From Pseudomonas extremaustralis (GTDB lineage Bacteria; Pseudomonadota; Gammaproteobacteria; Pseudomonadales; Pseudomonadaceae), in contig NZ_LT629689.1 in NCBI RefSeq assembly GCF_900102035.1, positions 3,580,001 to 3,644,000 of the forward strand: DNA of 64,000 nt. The letters run 5' to 3'. A program made the position numbers and the translations under genes. Shown here one piece after another: positions 46,817 through 55,681 of this stretch. Positions within the stretch are counted from its first letter, which is position 1, and each line of letters begins with the position of its first letter. A model generated the notes under the pieces. It searched no databases. It saw only the letters and a program-made list of their open reading frames with translations, and was not told the origin of the DNA.

Positions 46817-48718
46817 ATGAAATGCGACCCCAACCTCTATCGCGCCGCACCGCCATCACTTGCCGTGAAGCCTCGTCTGATCCGCCAATTGTTCCTGCCG
46901 CCGTTGGTCATCGCCCTGATGATCGGCCTGGGTTATATCGGCTTCTGGGTCAGCGAGTACTATGGCATCCGCACCCTCAGCGATACCGGCGAACGCCAGC
47001 TGGAGCTGCATGCCCGCACCGTCGAAAGTGAAATCAGCAAATACACCTACCTGCCCAGCCTGCTGGAGCTGGAGTCCAGCGTCTCCAAGCTGCTAGCCGA
47101 GCCGAATCAGGAAAACCGCAAGACCGTCAACGATTACCTCGAAGGCCTGAACCGACGCAGTCGCAGCCGGGCCATCTACGTGATGGACACCACCGGCCGA
47201 GTGCTGGCCACCAGTAACTGGCGCGACGCCGACAGTTACCAGGGTGAAGACCTGTCCTTCCGCGCCTATTTCCAGAATGCCGTACGCGGCCAGCCCGGAC
47301 GCTTCTACGGCATCGGCAGCACCAACGGCGAACCCGGTTACTACCTGGCCCACGGCCTGGAAGAGCACGGCAAGATCATCGGCGTCGCCGTGGTCAAGGT
47401 GCGTCTCGAAGCCTTGGAAGAACGCTGGCAACGTGCCCGCCTCGAAGCCTTTGTCAGCGATGAGAACGGCATCATCATCCTCTCCAGCGACCCGGCCCGC
47501 CGCCTCAAGGCCGTGCGCCCGCTGAGCGACGACACCAAGGAACGCCTGGCCCACAGCCTGCAATATTACTGGGCCACGCTGAACGAGCTGGAACCCCTGG
47601 CCCGTGAGCGCTTGAACGCGGGCACCGAGAAACTGACCTTTCCGGCCAACAGCGAAGTGGTGAACGACGAGCACGAAGTCAGCTACCTCGCCCAGACCCG
47701 CCCGCTCAACGACACGCCGTGGAATTTCACCCTGCTCACCCCGCTCAACGACCTGCGCCGCGCGGCGATCAACCAAGGCATCCTGGTGGCCGTCGCCTTT
47801 GGCCTGGTAGCCCTTCTGCTGATTGCCTGGAACGAACGGCGCAAGGTTATCGCCACGCGCCTCGCCGCACGGGAAGCCCTGCAGGAAGCCAACAGCCAAC
47901 TGGAGCGGCGGATTGCCGAACGCACCGCTGACCTGCGCGCCAGCAACGAACGGCTCAAGGGCCAGATCCGCGAACGGCGCCAGGCCGAAGAAACCCTGCG
48001 CCGCGCCCAGGACGAACTGGTGCAGGCCGGCAAGCTGGCGGCCATCGGGCAGATGTCCACCAGCATCGCCCATGAATTGAACCAACCGCTGGCCGCGCTG
48101 CGCACCTTGTCCGGCAACACCGTGCGCTTCCTCGAACGCGGCGCCCTGGACACCGCCAGCGCCAACCTCAAGACCATCAACGAACTGATCGACCGCATGG
48201 GCCGCATCACCGCCAGCCTGCGCTCGTTCGCCCGACGCGGCGATGATCAGGGCGAAGCCAGCCTGGGCAAAGCGGTGGACGCCGCGTTCCAGGTGCTCGG
48301 CGCACGCCTGGACAGCCTGCCGCTGACCCTGCACCGCGACTTCGCCCCGGCCCACGTGCAGATCGACCAGACACGCCTGGAACAGATCCTCGTCAACCTG
48401 ATCGGCAATGCCCTCGACGCCATGCAGGCGCAGCCGGCCCCCGAACTGTGGCTGGAAGGCAGCGCCGCCGACGGCAAATACCGCCTGCTGGTGCGTGACA
48501 ACGGCCACGGCATCGACGCCGAGGCCCGCAAGCATCTGTTCGAACCGTTCTTCACCACCAAACCCGGCGAGCAAGGCCTGGGCCTGGGCCTCACATTGTC
48601 CGCCAGCCTGGCCGCGGCCACCGGCGGCAACCTCGCCGTGGAACACCCCGCCGGTGGTGGTACTGCCTTTGTCCTCTGCCTGCCGCTGGCGGGCGCTCAA
48701 AAAGCCGAGTCGACATGA
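46817..48718 (+). CDS. aauS: Sensor histidine kinase AauS (DctB family)
   Basis: 633 aa. Two membrane helices (about 24-45 and 317-337) enclose a periplasmic double-Cache sensor; a coiled coil (355-395) follows, then the H-box IAHELNQPLAAL with His419, N-box NLIGNALDAM and G-boxes DNGHGI and GLGLGLTLS. By position next to gltIJKL and by family it is the acidic amino acid sensor. ATG at 46817; a GTG one codon before is possible. Confidence 0.9.
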   Translation: MKCDPNLYRAAPPSLAVKPRLIRQLFLPPLVIALMIGLGYIGFWVSEYYGIRTLSDTGERQLELHARTVESEISKYTYLPSLLELESSVSKLLAEPNQENRKTVNDYLEGLNRRSRSRAIYVMDTTGRVLATSNWRDADSYQGEDLSFRAYFQNAVRGQPGRFYGIGSTNGEPGYYLAHGLEEHGKIIGVAVVKVRLEALEERWQRARLEAFVSDENGIIILSSDPARRLKAVRPLSDDTKERLAHSLQYYWATLNELEPLARERLNAGTEKLTFPANSEVVNDEHEVSYLAQTRPLNDTPWNFTLLTPLNDLRRAAINQGILVAVAFGLVALLLIAWNERRKVIATRLAAREALQEANSQLERRIAERTADLRASNERLKGQIRERRQAEETLRRAQDELVQAGKLAAIGQMSTSIAHELNQPLAALRTLSGNTVRFLERGALDTASANLKTINELIDRMGRITASLRSFARRGDDQGEASLGKAVDAAFQVLGARLDSLPLTLHRDFAPAHVQIDQTRLEQILVNLIGNALDAMQAQPAPELWLEGSAADGKYRLLVRDNGHGIDAEARKHLFEPFFTTKPGEQGLGLGLTLSASLAAATGGNLAVEHPAGGGTAFVLCLPLAGAQKAEST

Positions 48719-50055
48719 ACGTAGAAAAAAACACTGACCTGACCGTGCTGATCGTCGAGGACGATCCCCATGTCCTGCTCGGCTGCCAGCAAGCCCTGGC
48801 GCTGGAAGACATCGCCAGCGTGGGCGTGGGCAGTGCCGAAGAAGCGTTGAAGCGTATCGGCGAGAACTTCGCCGGCATTGTCATCAGCGATATCCGCCTG
48901 CCCGGCATCGACGGCCTGGAGCTGCTCACTCGCCTCAAGGCCCTGGATAAAAGCCTGCCGGTGGTGCTGATCACCGGGCATGGGGATATTTCCATGGCGG
49001 TCGGCGCCATGCGTAACGGCGCCTACGACTTCATGGAAAAACCCTTCTCCCCCGAACGCCTGGTGGACGTGGCCCGCCGCGCCCTGGAACAGCGCGGGCT
49101 GGCGCGGGAAGTCTGGTCGCTGCGCCGGCAACTGGCGGAGCGTGACTCGTTGGAAGGCCGCATCATCGGCCGCTCGCCCGCCATGGAGAACCTGCGCGAA
49201 CTGATCGCCAACGTCGCCGATACGTCCGCCAACGTGCTGATCGAAGGCGAGACCGGCACCGGCAAGGAACTGGTTGCGCGCTGCCTGCATGATTTCAGCC
49301 GCCGCCATGCCCACCCATTCGTCGCGCTGAACTGCGGCGGTTTGCCGGAGAACCTCTTCGAAAGCGAGATTTTCGGCCACGAAGCCAACGCCTTCACCGG
49401 TGCCGGCAAGCGCCGCATCGGCAAGATCGAACATGCCCACGAAGGCACGTTGTTCCTCGACGAAGTGGAGAGCATGCCGATCAACCTGCAGATCAAATTG
49501 CTGCGGGTCTTGCAGGAGCGCACCCTGGAGCGGCTGGGGTCGAACCAGAGCGTGGCGGTGGATTGCCGGGTGATCGCCGCCACCAAGTCCGACCTTGACG
49601 AATTGAGCCGCGCCAACCAGTTCCGCAGCGACCTCTACTACCGCCTCAACGTGGTGACCCTGGAGCTGCCGCCCCTGCGCGAACGCCGCGAAGACATCCT
49701 GCAACTGTTCGAACATTTCCTGCAGCAATCGTCGCTGCGCTTTGACCGCACCGCACCGGAACTGGACAACCAGACCCTGTCCAGCCTGATGAGCCACGAC
49801 TGGCCCGGCAATGTGCGCGAACTGCGCAACGTCGCCGAACGCTTTGCCCTCGGCCTGCCCGCCTTCAAGAAAAGCGGCGCCAGCAGCGGCAGCCAGGGCC
49901 TGGCGTTTACCGAGGCGGTGGAAGCCTTCGAACGCAACCTGCTCGTGGATGCACTGCAGCGCAGCGGCGGCAACCTGACCCAGGCCAGCCAGGAACTGGG
50001 AATGGCCAAGACCACCCTGTTCGACAAGGTCAAGAAATACGGTTTGAGCCACTAA
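48715..50055 (+). CDS. aauR: Sigma-54 response regulator AauR
   Basis: 446 aa. Receiver with Asp59 (VISDIRLPG), AAA+ domain with GETGTGKE, and a Fis-type HTH at the end (NLTQASQELGMAKTTLFDKV). The sigma-54 contact loop reads NAFTGA instead of GAFTGA; the key FTGA residues are kept, and variants at the first position occur in the DctD branch. Overlaps aauS by 4 bp. It should bind the TTCGG-N4-CCGAA sites upstream of gltI. Confidence 0.92.
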   Translation: MNVEKNTDLTVLIVEDDPHVLLGCQQALALEDIASVGVGSAEEALKRIGENFAGIVISDIRLPGIDGLELLTRLKALDKSLPVVLITGHGDISMAVGAMRNGAYDFMEKPFSPERLVDVARRALEQRGLAREVWSLRRQLAERDSLEGRIIGRSPAMENLRELIANVADTSANVLIEGETGTGKELVARCLHDFSRRHAHPFVALNCGGLPENLFESEIFGHEANAFTGAGKRRIGKIEHAHEGTLFLDEVESMPINLQIKLLRVLQERTLERLGSNQSVAVDCRVIAATKSDLDELSRANQFRSDLYYRLNVVTLELPPLRERREDILQLFEHFLQQSSLRFDRTAPELDNQTLSSLMSHDWPGNVRELRNVAERFALGLPAFKKSGASSGSQGLAFTEAVEAFERNLLVDALQRSGGNLTQASQELGMAKTTLFDKVKKYGLSH

Positions 50056-50065
50056 GGAGCGCAGT

Positions 50066-50404
50066 GTGGATCTGCTAGTGAAGGCCGCCCTGGGCGCGGC
50101 GGTGGTGTTGATATTGGCCGCGCTGGCCAAGACCAAGAACTATTACATCGCAGGGCTGGTGCCGCTGTTTCCGACCTTTGCCCTGATCGCCCACTACATC
50201 GTCGGCAAGGGCCGTTCGGTGGAGGATTTGAAGACCACGATCCTGTTCGGGATGTGGTCGATCATTCCGTATTTTGTGTACCTGGCGACGCTCTACGTGA
50301 TGGTCGACCGGATGCGCCTGGAAGCGTCGCTCGCCGTGGCGGCGGTGGCATGGCTGATGGCAGCCACCGTGCTGGTCAGCGTGTGGGTACGCCTGCACAC
50401 CTGA
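50066..50404 (+). CDS. glpM: GlpM family membrane protein
   Basis: 112 aa with four hydrophobic segments (LLVKAALGAAVVLILAAL, IAGLVPLFPTFALIAHYIV and two more). Matches GlpM, linked in P. aeruginosa to alginate. GTG start at 50066. In P. aeruginosa glpM follows glpD directly; here the glt/aau locus lies between them. Confidence 0.9.
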   Translation: MDLLVKAALGAAVVLILAALAKTKNYYIAGLVPLFPTFALIAHYIVGKGRSVEDLKTTILFGMWSIIPYFVYLATLYVMVDRMRLEASLAVAAVAWLMAATVLVSVWVRLHT

Positions 50405-50432
50405 CACACCCCACAGGTTTAATCGCGGTGGG

Positions 50433-51830
50433 TCAGCGGACGATCTTGCCCACTTGAATCCCCAGCTTCTTCAAGCGATACCAGAAGCTGCGCTCGGAAA
50501 TCCCGATCTTCGCTGCCGCCGTTGCCTGTACGCCATTGCTCTCCTGCAAGGCCGCCAATATGTAGGCTTTTTCCACCTCGGCCAGCGCCGCATCGAGGTC
50601 GTGGGGAATGCCCGGCCCGTCGCTGAGGATCGCCGTCACGTCACCCTCGCGGGGTTTTGACGCAAACAGATAACCGGGCAAGTCGATATCCTCGATCACC
50701 GAGGATGCCGCCACGATAGTCGCGCGTTCAACGCAGTTCTGCAGTTCGCGGATATTGCCCGGCCAGTGATATGCCGCCATGGCCTGCAACGCCTCGGGGC
50801 TGAAGCCGGTGATGCGTTTGCCGGTGGTGGCGCTCAGGCTCTGGGCAAAGTGCCGGGCCAGGGGCGCGATGTCTTCCACCCGCTCGCGCAACGGTGGCAG
50901 CGGAATCGGGAACACGTTGAGACGGTAATACAGGTCTTCGCGAAACTCTTTGTTGGCCACCGCCTCCAGCAAGTTCTTGTTGGTGGCGGCGATGACCCGC
51001 ACATCCACCTTGCGCTCGCGGGGGTCGCCCACCGGTTCGATCACCCGTTCCTGCAACGCACGCAGAATCTTGGCCTGCAACGCCAAGGGCATATCGCCCA
51101 CTTCATCGAGAAACAGCGTGCCCTGATCGGCCTGCTGGAAGCGCCCTATCCGGTCGGCCACGGCGCCGGTAAAGGCGCCCTTGCGGTGGCCGAACATTTC
51201 GCTTTCCAGCAGCCCTTCCGGGATGGCCGCGCAGTTGACCGCCACGAAGGGCTTGTCGGCACGGCTGCCATGCTTGTGGATGGCGCGGGCGACCATTTCC
51301 TTGCCGGTGCCGCTTTCGCCGGTCAGCAGGATAGTGGCGCTGCTGTCGCGCACCGAGTCCACCGCTTGCAGCACTTTGCGAAACGCCGGGCTGTCGCCCA
51401 CCAGGCTGTCGAACTGGGCGTGTTCGTCCAGCTCGGCGCGCAGGCGCGCGTTGTCGCGCAGGATGTCGCGAAACTGCAGGGCCTTGGCCACGGTGATGTC
51501 CAGCTCGTCGATATCGAAGGGCTTGGCGATGTAGTCGTAAGCGCCGTTGCGAATCGACTGTACGGCGTTTTTCACCGTGCTGTAGGCCGTCATCACGATC
51601 ACCGGCACCTGGGGATAGCGCACCTTGATCTCGGCCAGCAGCGCCGGCCCGTCCATGCCCGGCATGCGCCAGTCGCTGATCACCAGGTCGATGTCTTCCT
51701 GCTCCAGCACCTTGAGTGCATGCAGGCCGTTGCCGGCAATGAACACCTGCACGTCGTTCTGGGCCAGGGCCGAGGCCAGCAGGTCGCAGAGCTTGGGTTC
51801 GTCGTCGACCACCAGAATGTTATGCGTCAT
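50433..51830 (-). CDS. Sigma-54 response regulator (NtrC family), locus activator
   Basis: 465 aa from ATG at 51830. Receiver: Asp9/Asp10, phosphorylation Asp53 (ISDWRMPGMDG). AAA+ domain: Walker A GESGTGKE (171-178), intact GAFTGA (218-223), FLDEVGDMPL. C-terminal Fis-type HTH NGVQATAAAKIGISERSFWY. Overlaps the kinase gene by 11 bp and is the last gene of the six-gene operon starting at 57766. The operon's own -24/-12 promoter suggests self-activation. Target list unknown. Confidence 0.93.
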   Translation of the reverse strand: MTHNILVVDDEPKLCDLLASALAQNDVQVFIAGNGLHALKVLEQEDIDLVISDWRMPGMDGPALLAEIKVRYPQVPVIVMTAYSTVKNAVQSIRNGAYDYIAKPFDIDELDITVAKALQFRDILRDNARLRAELDEHAQFDSLVGDSPAFRKVLQAVDSVRDSSATILLTGESGTGKEMVARAIHKHGSRADKPFVAVNCAAIPEGLLESEMFGHRKGAFTGAVADRIGRFQQADQGTLFLDEVGDMPLALQAKILRALQERVIEPVGDPRERKVDVRVIAATNKNLLEAVANKEFREDLYYRLNVFPIPLPPLRERVEDIAPLARHFAQSLSATTGKRITGFSPEALQAMAAYHWPGNIRELQNCVERATIVAASSVIEDIDLPGYLFASKPREGDVTAILSDGPGIPHDLDAALAEVEKAYILAALQESNGVQATAAAKIGISERSFWYRLKKLGIQVGKIVR

Positions 51831-53589
51831 GACTGTCCTCGTCGTCTTCGCCCACCGCCGGAATGTACAGGCTGAAGGTCGCACCGGCATCTTTCTCGCT
51901 GACGCATTCGATGCTGCCGTCGTGACTTTCCATGATCGAATAGACTTTGGCCAGACCCAGGCCCGTGCCCGAGGCCTTGGTGGTGACGAACGGCGTGAAG
52001 ATGCGCTCGATCATCTCGGCGGCAATCCCCTGGCCGGTGTCGGCAATGCTGATCACGGTGTTGTCGCCCACGCTGCGAATGCCCAAGGTCAGGCGCCCGC
52101 CGTCGGGCATGGCGTCGATGGCGTTGAGAATCAGATTGAGACAGGCCTGCTTGAGCTGCCGGGCATCCGCGTAGATCGTCGCGCCGGGGGCCTGGTCATC
52201 GATCTGCGCGTCGATGTTATGGGTGGCCAGTTCCGGCGCGCAGAAGCCCAGGATCTCTTCCACCAGCGCGCGGGCCGGCTGCACCACGCGCAACGGCGGG
52301 TTGGGCTTGGCGAAGTCGAGAAATTCAGTGATCAGGTCGTTGATGCGGCTGACTTCGCTGATCACGTATTCCAGGTGGCGCTTGTCGGTTTCCGCCAGGT
52401 CAGCGCGGCGGTGCAGCAACTGGGTGGCGGTCTTGATGATACCCAGCGGGTTGCGGATCTCGTGGGCCAGGCCCATGGCGACTTCGCCCAGGGCGTGCAG
52501 GCGGTCGCGGCGGCGCAGTTGGGCTTCGAGGTGATGCAACTCGCCCAGGCGCTCGGTCATGTGGTTGAAGGTGCTACTCAGTTGTGCCAGCTCATCGCCG
52601 CCGCTGACGGCGACGCGATGGTTGTAATTGCCGGAAATCACCGCGCTCACGCCCTGGGATAAATCCCGTAGCGGTTTGGTCAGGCGCCGCGACACCAGCA
52701 CCCCCGCCGCCAGCGACAGCGCCGAACTGAGCAGGAAAATCAGTACGAACAAATTGCTCTGGTTCACCAGCCCCATCAGGCTGGTATGACGCAGCAGCCC
52801 GCTGAAGATCACGCCTTGCAAGTCGCCGGCATCATTGAAGATCGGCCAGTACAGACCACTGTACTTGTTGGTGAACTGCTCGCTGGGCTGCCGGGTGCTG
52901 CGCATCGCGGCTTCGACACTCTTGGGGATGCGCGAAGGGTGATCCTGGAAGCGCTGGGTCGCGAAAATTTCCGAGAACCCGTCGGGATTGGCCAGGTACA
53001 GGCGCAAGTCGAGGGAGTGCACATCGGCCACACTGGTCAGGAAGCCGCTGTCCAGGTACGTGCCGACCAGCAACTGGTAATCGACGCCGTCCTGGGTGGT
53101 CTCGAAGGTCGAGACCACGATGCCGGTAGTGACCCCGGCCACCTGGACGGTCTGCAACACCGTGTTATTGGCCACATTGATCTGTTTGACGATGTCATCG
53201 GCCGCGGTGCTGAACACCACTTTGTGATCGCTGGCGCGGATCAGCGCGACCACGTCGATATTGCTGGCATCGGCAATGTCGGCGGTGAGCCTGTCGTGCT
53301 TGGCCGCCTGGCGGCTGGAGGGCGGGCTGGTGTAGCGCAGGAACAGTTTGGCCATGCGCGCGTTGTCGTGAAGGATGTCACCGATCTCGTCCTTGACGAT
53401 CTTGGTCGACTCCTGCAGCCAGATGCGCACGTTACTGTCGAAGATCTGCGACAGCGTGGTGGCGGCCAGCTCCGCCGCGATCATGGTGGGAATCACACTG
53501 ACCAACCAGAACGCCAGCACCAGCTTGCGCTGGACGCTCCAACGCGAAATGGCCAATGGGCGGGCTTTCTGGCGGGTCTTGGTGATCAT
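51820..53589 (-). CDS. Sensor histidine kinase with HAMP domain
   Basis: 589 aa. TM1 at about 21-43, a large periplasmic sensor domain (44-278, Cache-like), TM2 at about 279-299, HAMP at 300-352, H-box GLAHEIRNPLGIIKTA with His376, N-box LNLILNAIDAM and G-boxes DTGQGI and GTGLGLAKV. Cognate kinase of the adjacent sigma-54 activator. The signal is not predictable from sequence. Overlaps the upstream GNAT gene by 4 bp. Confidence 0.92.
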   Translation of the reverse strand: MITKTRQKARPLAISRWSVQRKLVLAFWLVSVIPTMIAAELAATTLSQIFDSNVRIWLQESTKIVKDEIGDILHDNARMAKLFLRYTSPPSSRQAAKHDRLTADIADASNIDVVALIRASDHKVVFSTAADDIVKQINVANNTVLQTVQVAGVTTGIVVSTFETTQDGVDYQLLVGTYLDSGFLTSVADVHSLDLRLYLANPDGFSEIFATQRFQDHPSRIPKSVEAAMRSTRQPSEQFTNKYSGLYWPIFNDAGDLQGVIFSGLLRHTSLMGLVNQSNLFVLIFLLSSALSLAAGVLVSRRLTKPLRDLSQGVSAVISGNYNHRVAVSGGDELAQLSSTFNHMTERLGELHHLEAQLRRRDRLHALGEVAMGLAHEIRNPLGIIKTATQLLHRRADLAETDKRHLEYVISEVSRINDLITEFLDFAKPNPPLRVVQPARALVEEILGFCAPELATHNIDAQIDDQAPGATIYADARQLKQACLNLILNAIDAMPDGGRLTLGIRSVGDNTVISIADTGQGIAAEMIERIFTPFVTTKASGTGLGLAKVYSIMESHDGSIECVSEKDAGATFSLYIPAVGEDDEDSHDA

Positions 53590-54713
53590 CGGGTTTCGCT
53601 TATCGCAGCAGCCATGGCAGGGTCGGAACGATCCGGTCGAATAAACAGTTTTACAAGCTTGAGCAGGCCGTTGACCAGCCGGTTGCGATGGCGGAAAAAC
53701 ACCATATTGCCCTCGAATTCGCAGCCCAGGCGCAGCTTACTGGCATACCCGGCCTGACCGCACTCGTACAGCGCAATATTGTGTTGAATACAGTAGTCGA
53801 CATTGGTCAGCCAACTGCGAAAGTACAGGTTGTAGTCACGGGTGAAGGCCGCGTCGTGCCCGAAGAACTTGTCCACCAGCCGGTGCTCGTCCACCAGGAT
53901 CAGGTTGAACGCCACCAGTTGCGCGTCGACCCAGTAAAGCGCACACACCGCGCGGTCCCCGAGCCGTTCGAGCACGCCAGTGAAATAACCGGCGGGCAGG
54001 CGCTCGAACTGCAACTCGGCACGTGTCAGGGTCGCTTCGTACAGGCGCATGAGCTCGGGGAGTACGTCATCGACGTTGCGCCGCCACTCCACCCGCGGCC
54101 CCGGTGCGCGCAGTTTGCGACGCAGGTCCTTGCGCGTGGATTTGCCCAGGGAGCCAAGGTAGGCGTCCACCGAACCGTAGGGCAACGGCAACACACCCGT
54201 AGGCAGACTCGGCATGCTTTGAAAGCCCGCGGCGCGACAGCTGTCGAGCCAGTGCGGGTCCTGGCTGGGTGCGTCTTTGACCGCTACGAGGCCGATCCCG
54301 AAATCGTCGGCATCCTGGCGCGCGGCCTCCAGCAAGTGCCTGAACAGCAGCGCGCGGCGCGACGCGGGGACGTGGCTGGCCACCCCGGCGTCGCACCGTT
54401 CGGCCACCGGTGAACCGATGGCGTACAGCCCCAATTGCATGAGACCGGGCCACAGCCGCGCAAGACGCTCGGTCAAGCGCTTGCCGGCGCCCGACACCGT
54501 GGTGTCGAGCCGATAATGAGTGATGAACGCAGCGGCCACGGCCACCAGCGTTCCATCTTCGTAAACCGCCAGGTAACGCCATTGGAAATCAGCGATGGCG
54601 GCGTTTTCCACAGCAACGTAGTAGTCCCAGTCCTCCAGGGCACCGGGAAAGCAGTCATTCCAGGCACTACGCTGGAGTGCCCGGATGGTTGGGAAGGCTT
54701 GGGTGGTTATCAC
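53586..54713 (-). CDS. GNAT/FemAB-like acyltransferase
   Basis: 375 aa from GTG at 54713, with AAGGGAAAC just upstream; a longer frame would run into the hydrolase gene. The C-terminal half fits the acetyltransferase-6 (BioF2/FemAB-like) group: LGSLGKSTRKDLRRKL, then YWVDAQLVAFNLILVDEHRL and DYCIQHNIALYECGQAGYAS. Such enzymes transfer acyl or aminoacyl groups in envelope or secondary metabolite pathways. It lies between the hydrolase (92 bp gap) and the kinase. Substrate unknown. Confidence 0.72.
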   Translation of the reverse strand: MITTQAFPTIRALQRSAWNDCFPGALEDWDYYVAVENAAIADFQWRYLAVYEDGTLVAVAAAFITHYRLDTTVSGAGKRLTERLARLWPGLMQLGLYAIGSPVAERCDAGVASHVPASRRALLFRHLLEAARQDADDFGIGLVAVKDAPSQDPHWLDSCRAAGFQSMPSLPTGVLPLPYGSVDAYLGSLGKSTRKDLRRKLRAPGPRVEWRRNVDDVLPELMRLYEATLTRAELQFERLPAGYFTGVLERLGDRAVCALYWVDAQLVAFNLILVDEHRLVDKFFGHDAAFTRDYNLYFRSWLTNVDYCIQHNIALYECGQAGYASKLRLGCEFEGNMVFFRHRNRLVNGLLKLVKLFIRPDRSDPAMAAAISETR

Positions 54714-54805
54714 GTGTTTCCCTTTTTTTCTGTATCCATCGGCCTTGTTGCAGTGGGTGGGCCTGTGGTGATGGGGTGGGCTTGTCCCGCCACCACAAAA
54801 AACCG

Positions 54806-55681
54806 CTAGCCACAAAGGGCCGCCTGGCCCTCCAGGTAGCCGGCATCCACAGCCGAGGTGTGTTGCTCGACGAACTGCGCACTCAACTCGATCACCCGGC
54901 GGTACTGCAGGTCGACGGTGATCATGTGATAGCAGTTGTCCAGCAGGATCTTGGTCACCGGCCCGCCGAGGTGGCGTTCCACGTAGTCGGCGTTCCAGCG
55001 GCTGGTGATGTCATCCTCGATCGAATGCAGCACCAACGCCGGCACCTTGACCTGGGGCATGCGTTTCTTGACCACGGCGTTCATCCGGTGCAATTCGCGC
55101 ACGGTGATGCCTTCCATGGTCAGCAACCCCGCCTCGCTGCTCTCCCCTTCCTTCATCTGCCGTTCGACGATGGCCCGCAGGCGTTCATTCTTGATGCCGT
55201 AGGGCGGTTTCTCTTCGAAACTGCAGATGTGCACGCCGAACGGGATTTTCATCAGCAACGGCGTGAGGAACGCCAGTTTGTTGATGCTCCAGCCGTCGTA
55301 CTTCAAGGTGGTGGAATACATCAGCAGACCGGCGACTTGCCCGGGGTGCTCGGCGGCCACGTACATCGACATCACCGCGCCCATGGACAAGCCACCGACG
55401 AATACCTGCGCATGCCGCCGACGGATTTGCACGAAGGTCTTGCGCACGCCTTCGTACCAGTCACGCCAGCCGGTGGCCTGCAAGTCGCTGTTGTCGCCGC
55501 AGTGCCCGGCCAGGGTCGGCACGTACACCGTGCAATTGCCCGCTTTGGCCAGGCCTTTGGCAACCTGGCGCAATTCCGTCGGGGTGCCGGTCAGGCCGTG
55601 GATCAACAGAATCCCGACCGGACCGTCACCGAGAACGAAGCCGGCATCACCTTCACCGAGGTCGATCTCGAGGTTGTTCAC
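54806..55681 (-). CDS. Alpha/beta hydrolase (S33/carboxylesterase type)
   Basis: 291 aa. Nucleophile Ser99 in GGLSMG, oxyanion region IHGLTGTPTE, acid Asp in LHSIEDDIT, His in LDNCYHMITVD; this matches bacterial monoacylglycerol lipase/Est30-like carboxylesterases. No signal peptide, so cytoplasmic. Start ATG at 55681 overlaps the aminotransferase stop by 4 bp. Could release or transfer an acyl chain in the pathway encoded by the operon. Confidence 0.85.
   Translation of the reverse strand: MNNLEIDLGEGDAGFVLGDGPVGILLIHGLTGTPTELRQVAKGLAKAGNCTVYVPTLAGHCGDNSDLQATGWRDWYEGVRKTFVQIRRRHAQVFVGGLSMGAVMSMYVAAEHPGQVAGLLMYSTTLKYDGWSINKLAFLTPLLMKIPFGVHICSFEEKPPYGIKNERLRAIVERQMKEGESSEAGLLTMEGITVRELHRMNAVVKKRMPQVKVPALVLHSIEDDITSRWNADYVERHLGGPVTKILLDNCYHMITVDLQYRRVIELSAQFVEQHTSAVDAGYLEGQAALCG

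Noticed and set aside
49377..49420. NAFTGA instead of GAFTGA in AauR as a sign of lost sigma-54 contact
   Set aside because: The FTGA residues that matter are intact, and the first position varies in this subfamily; the sites at gltI also argue that it works.
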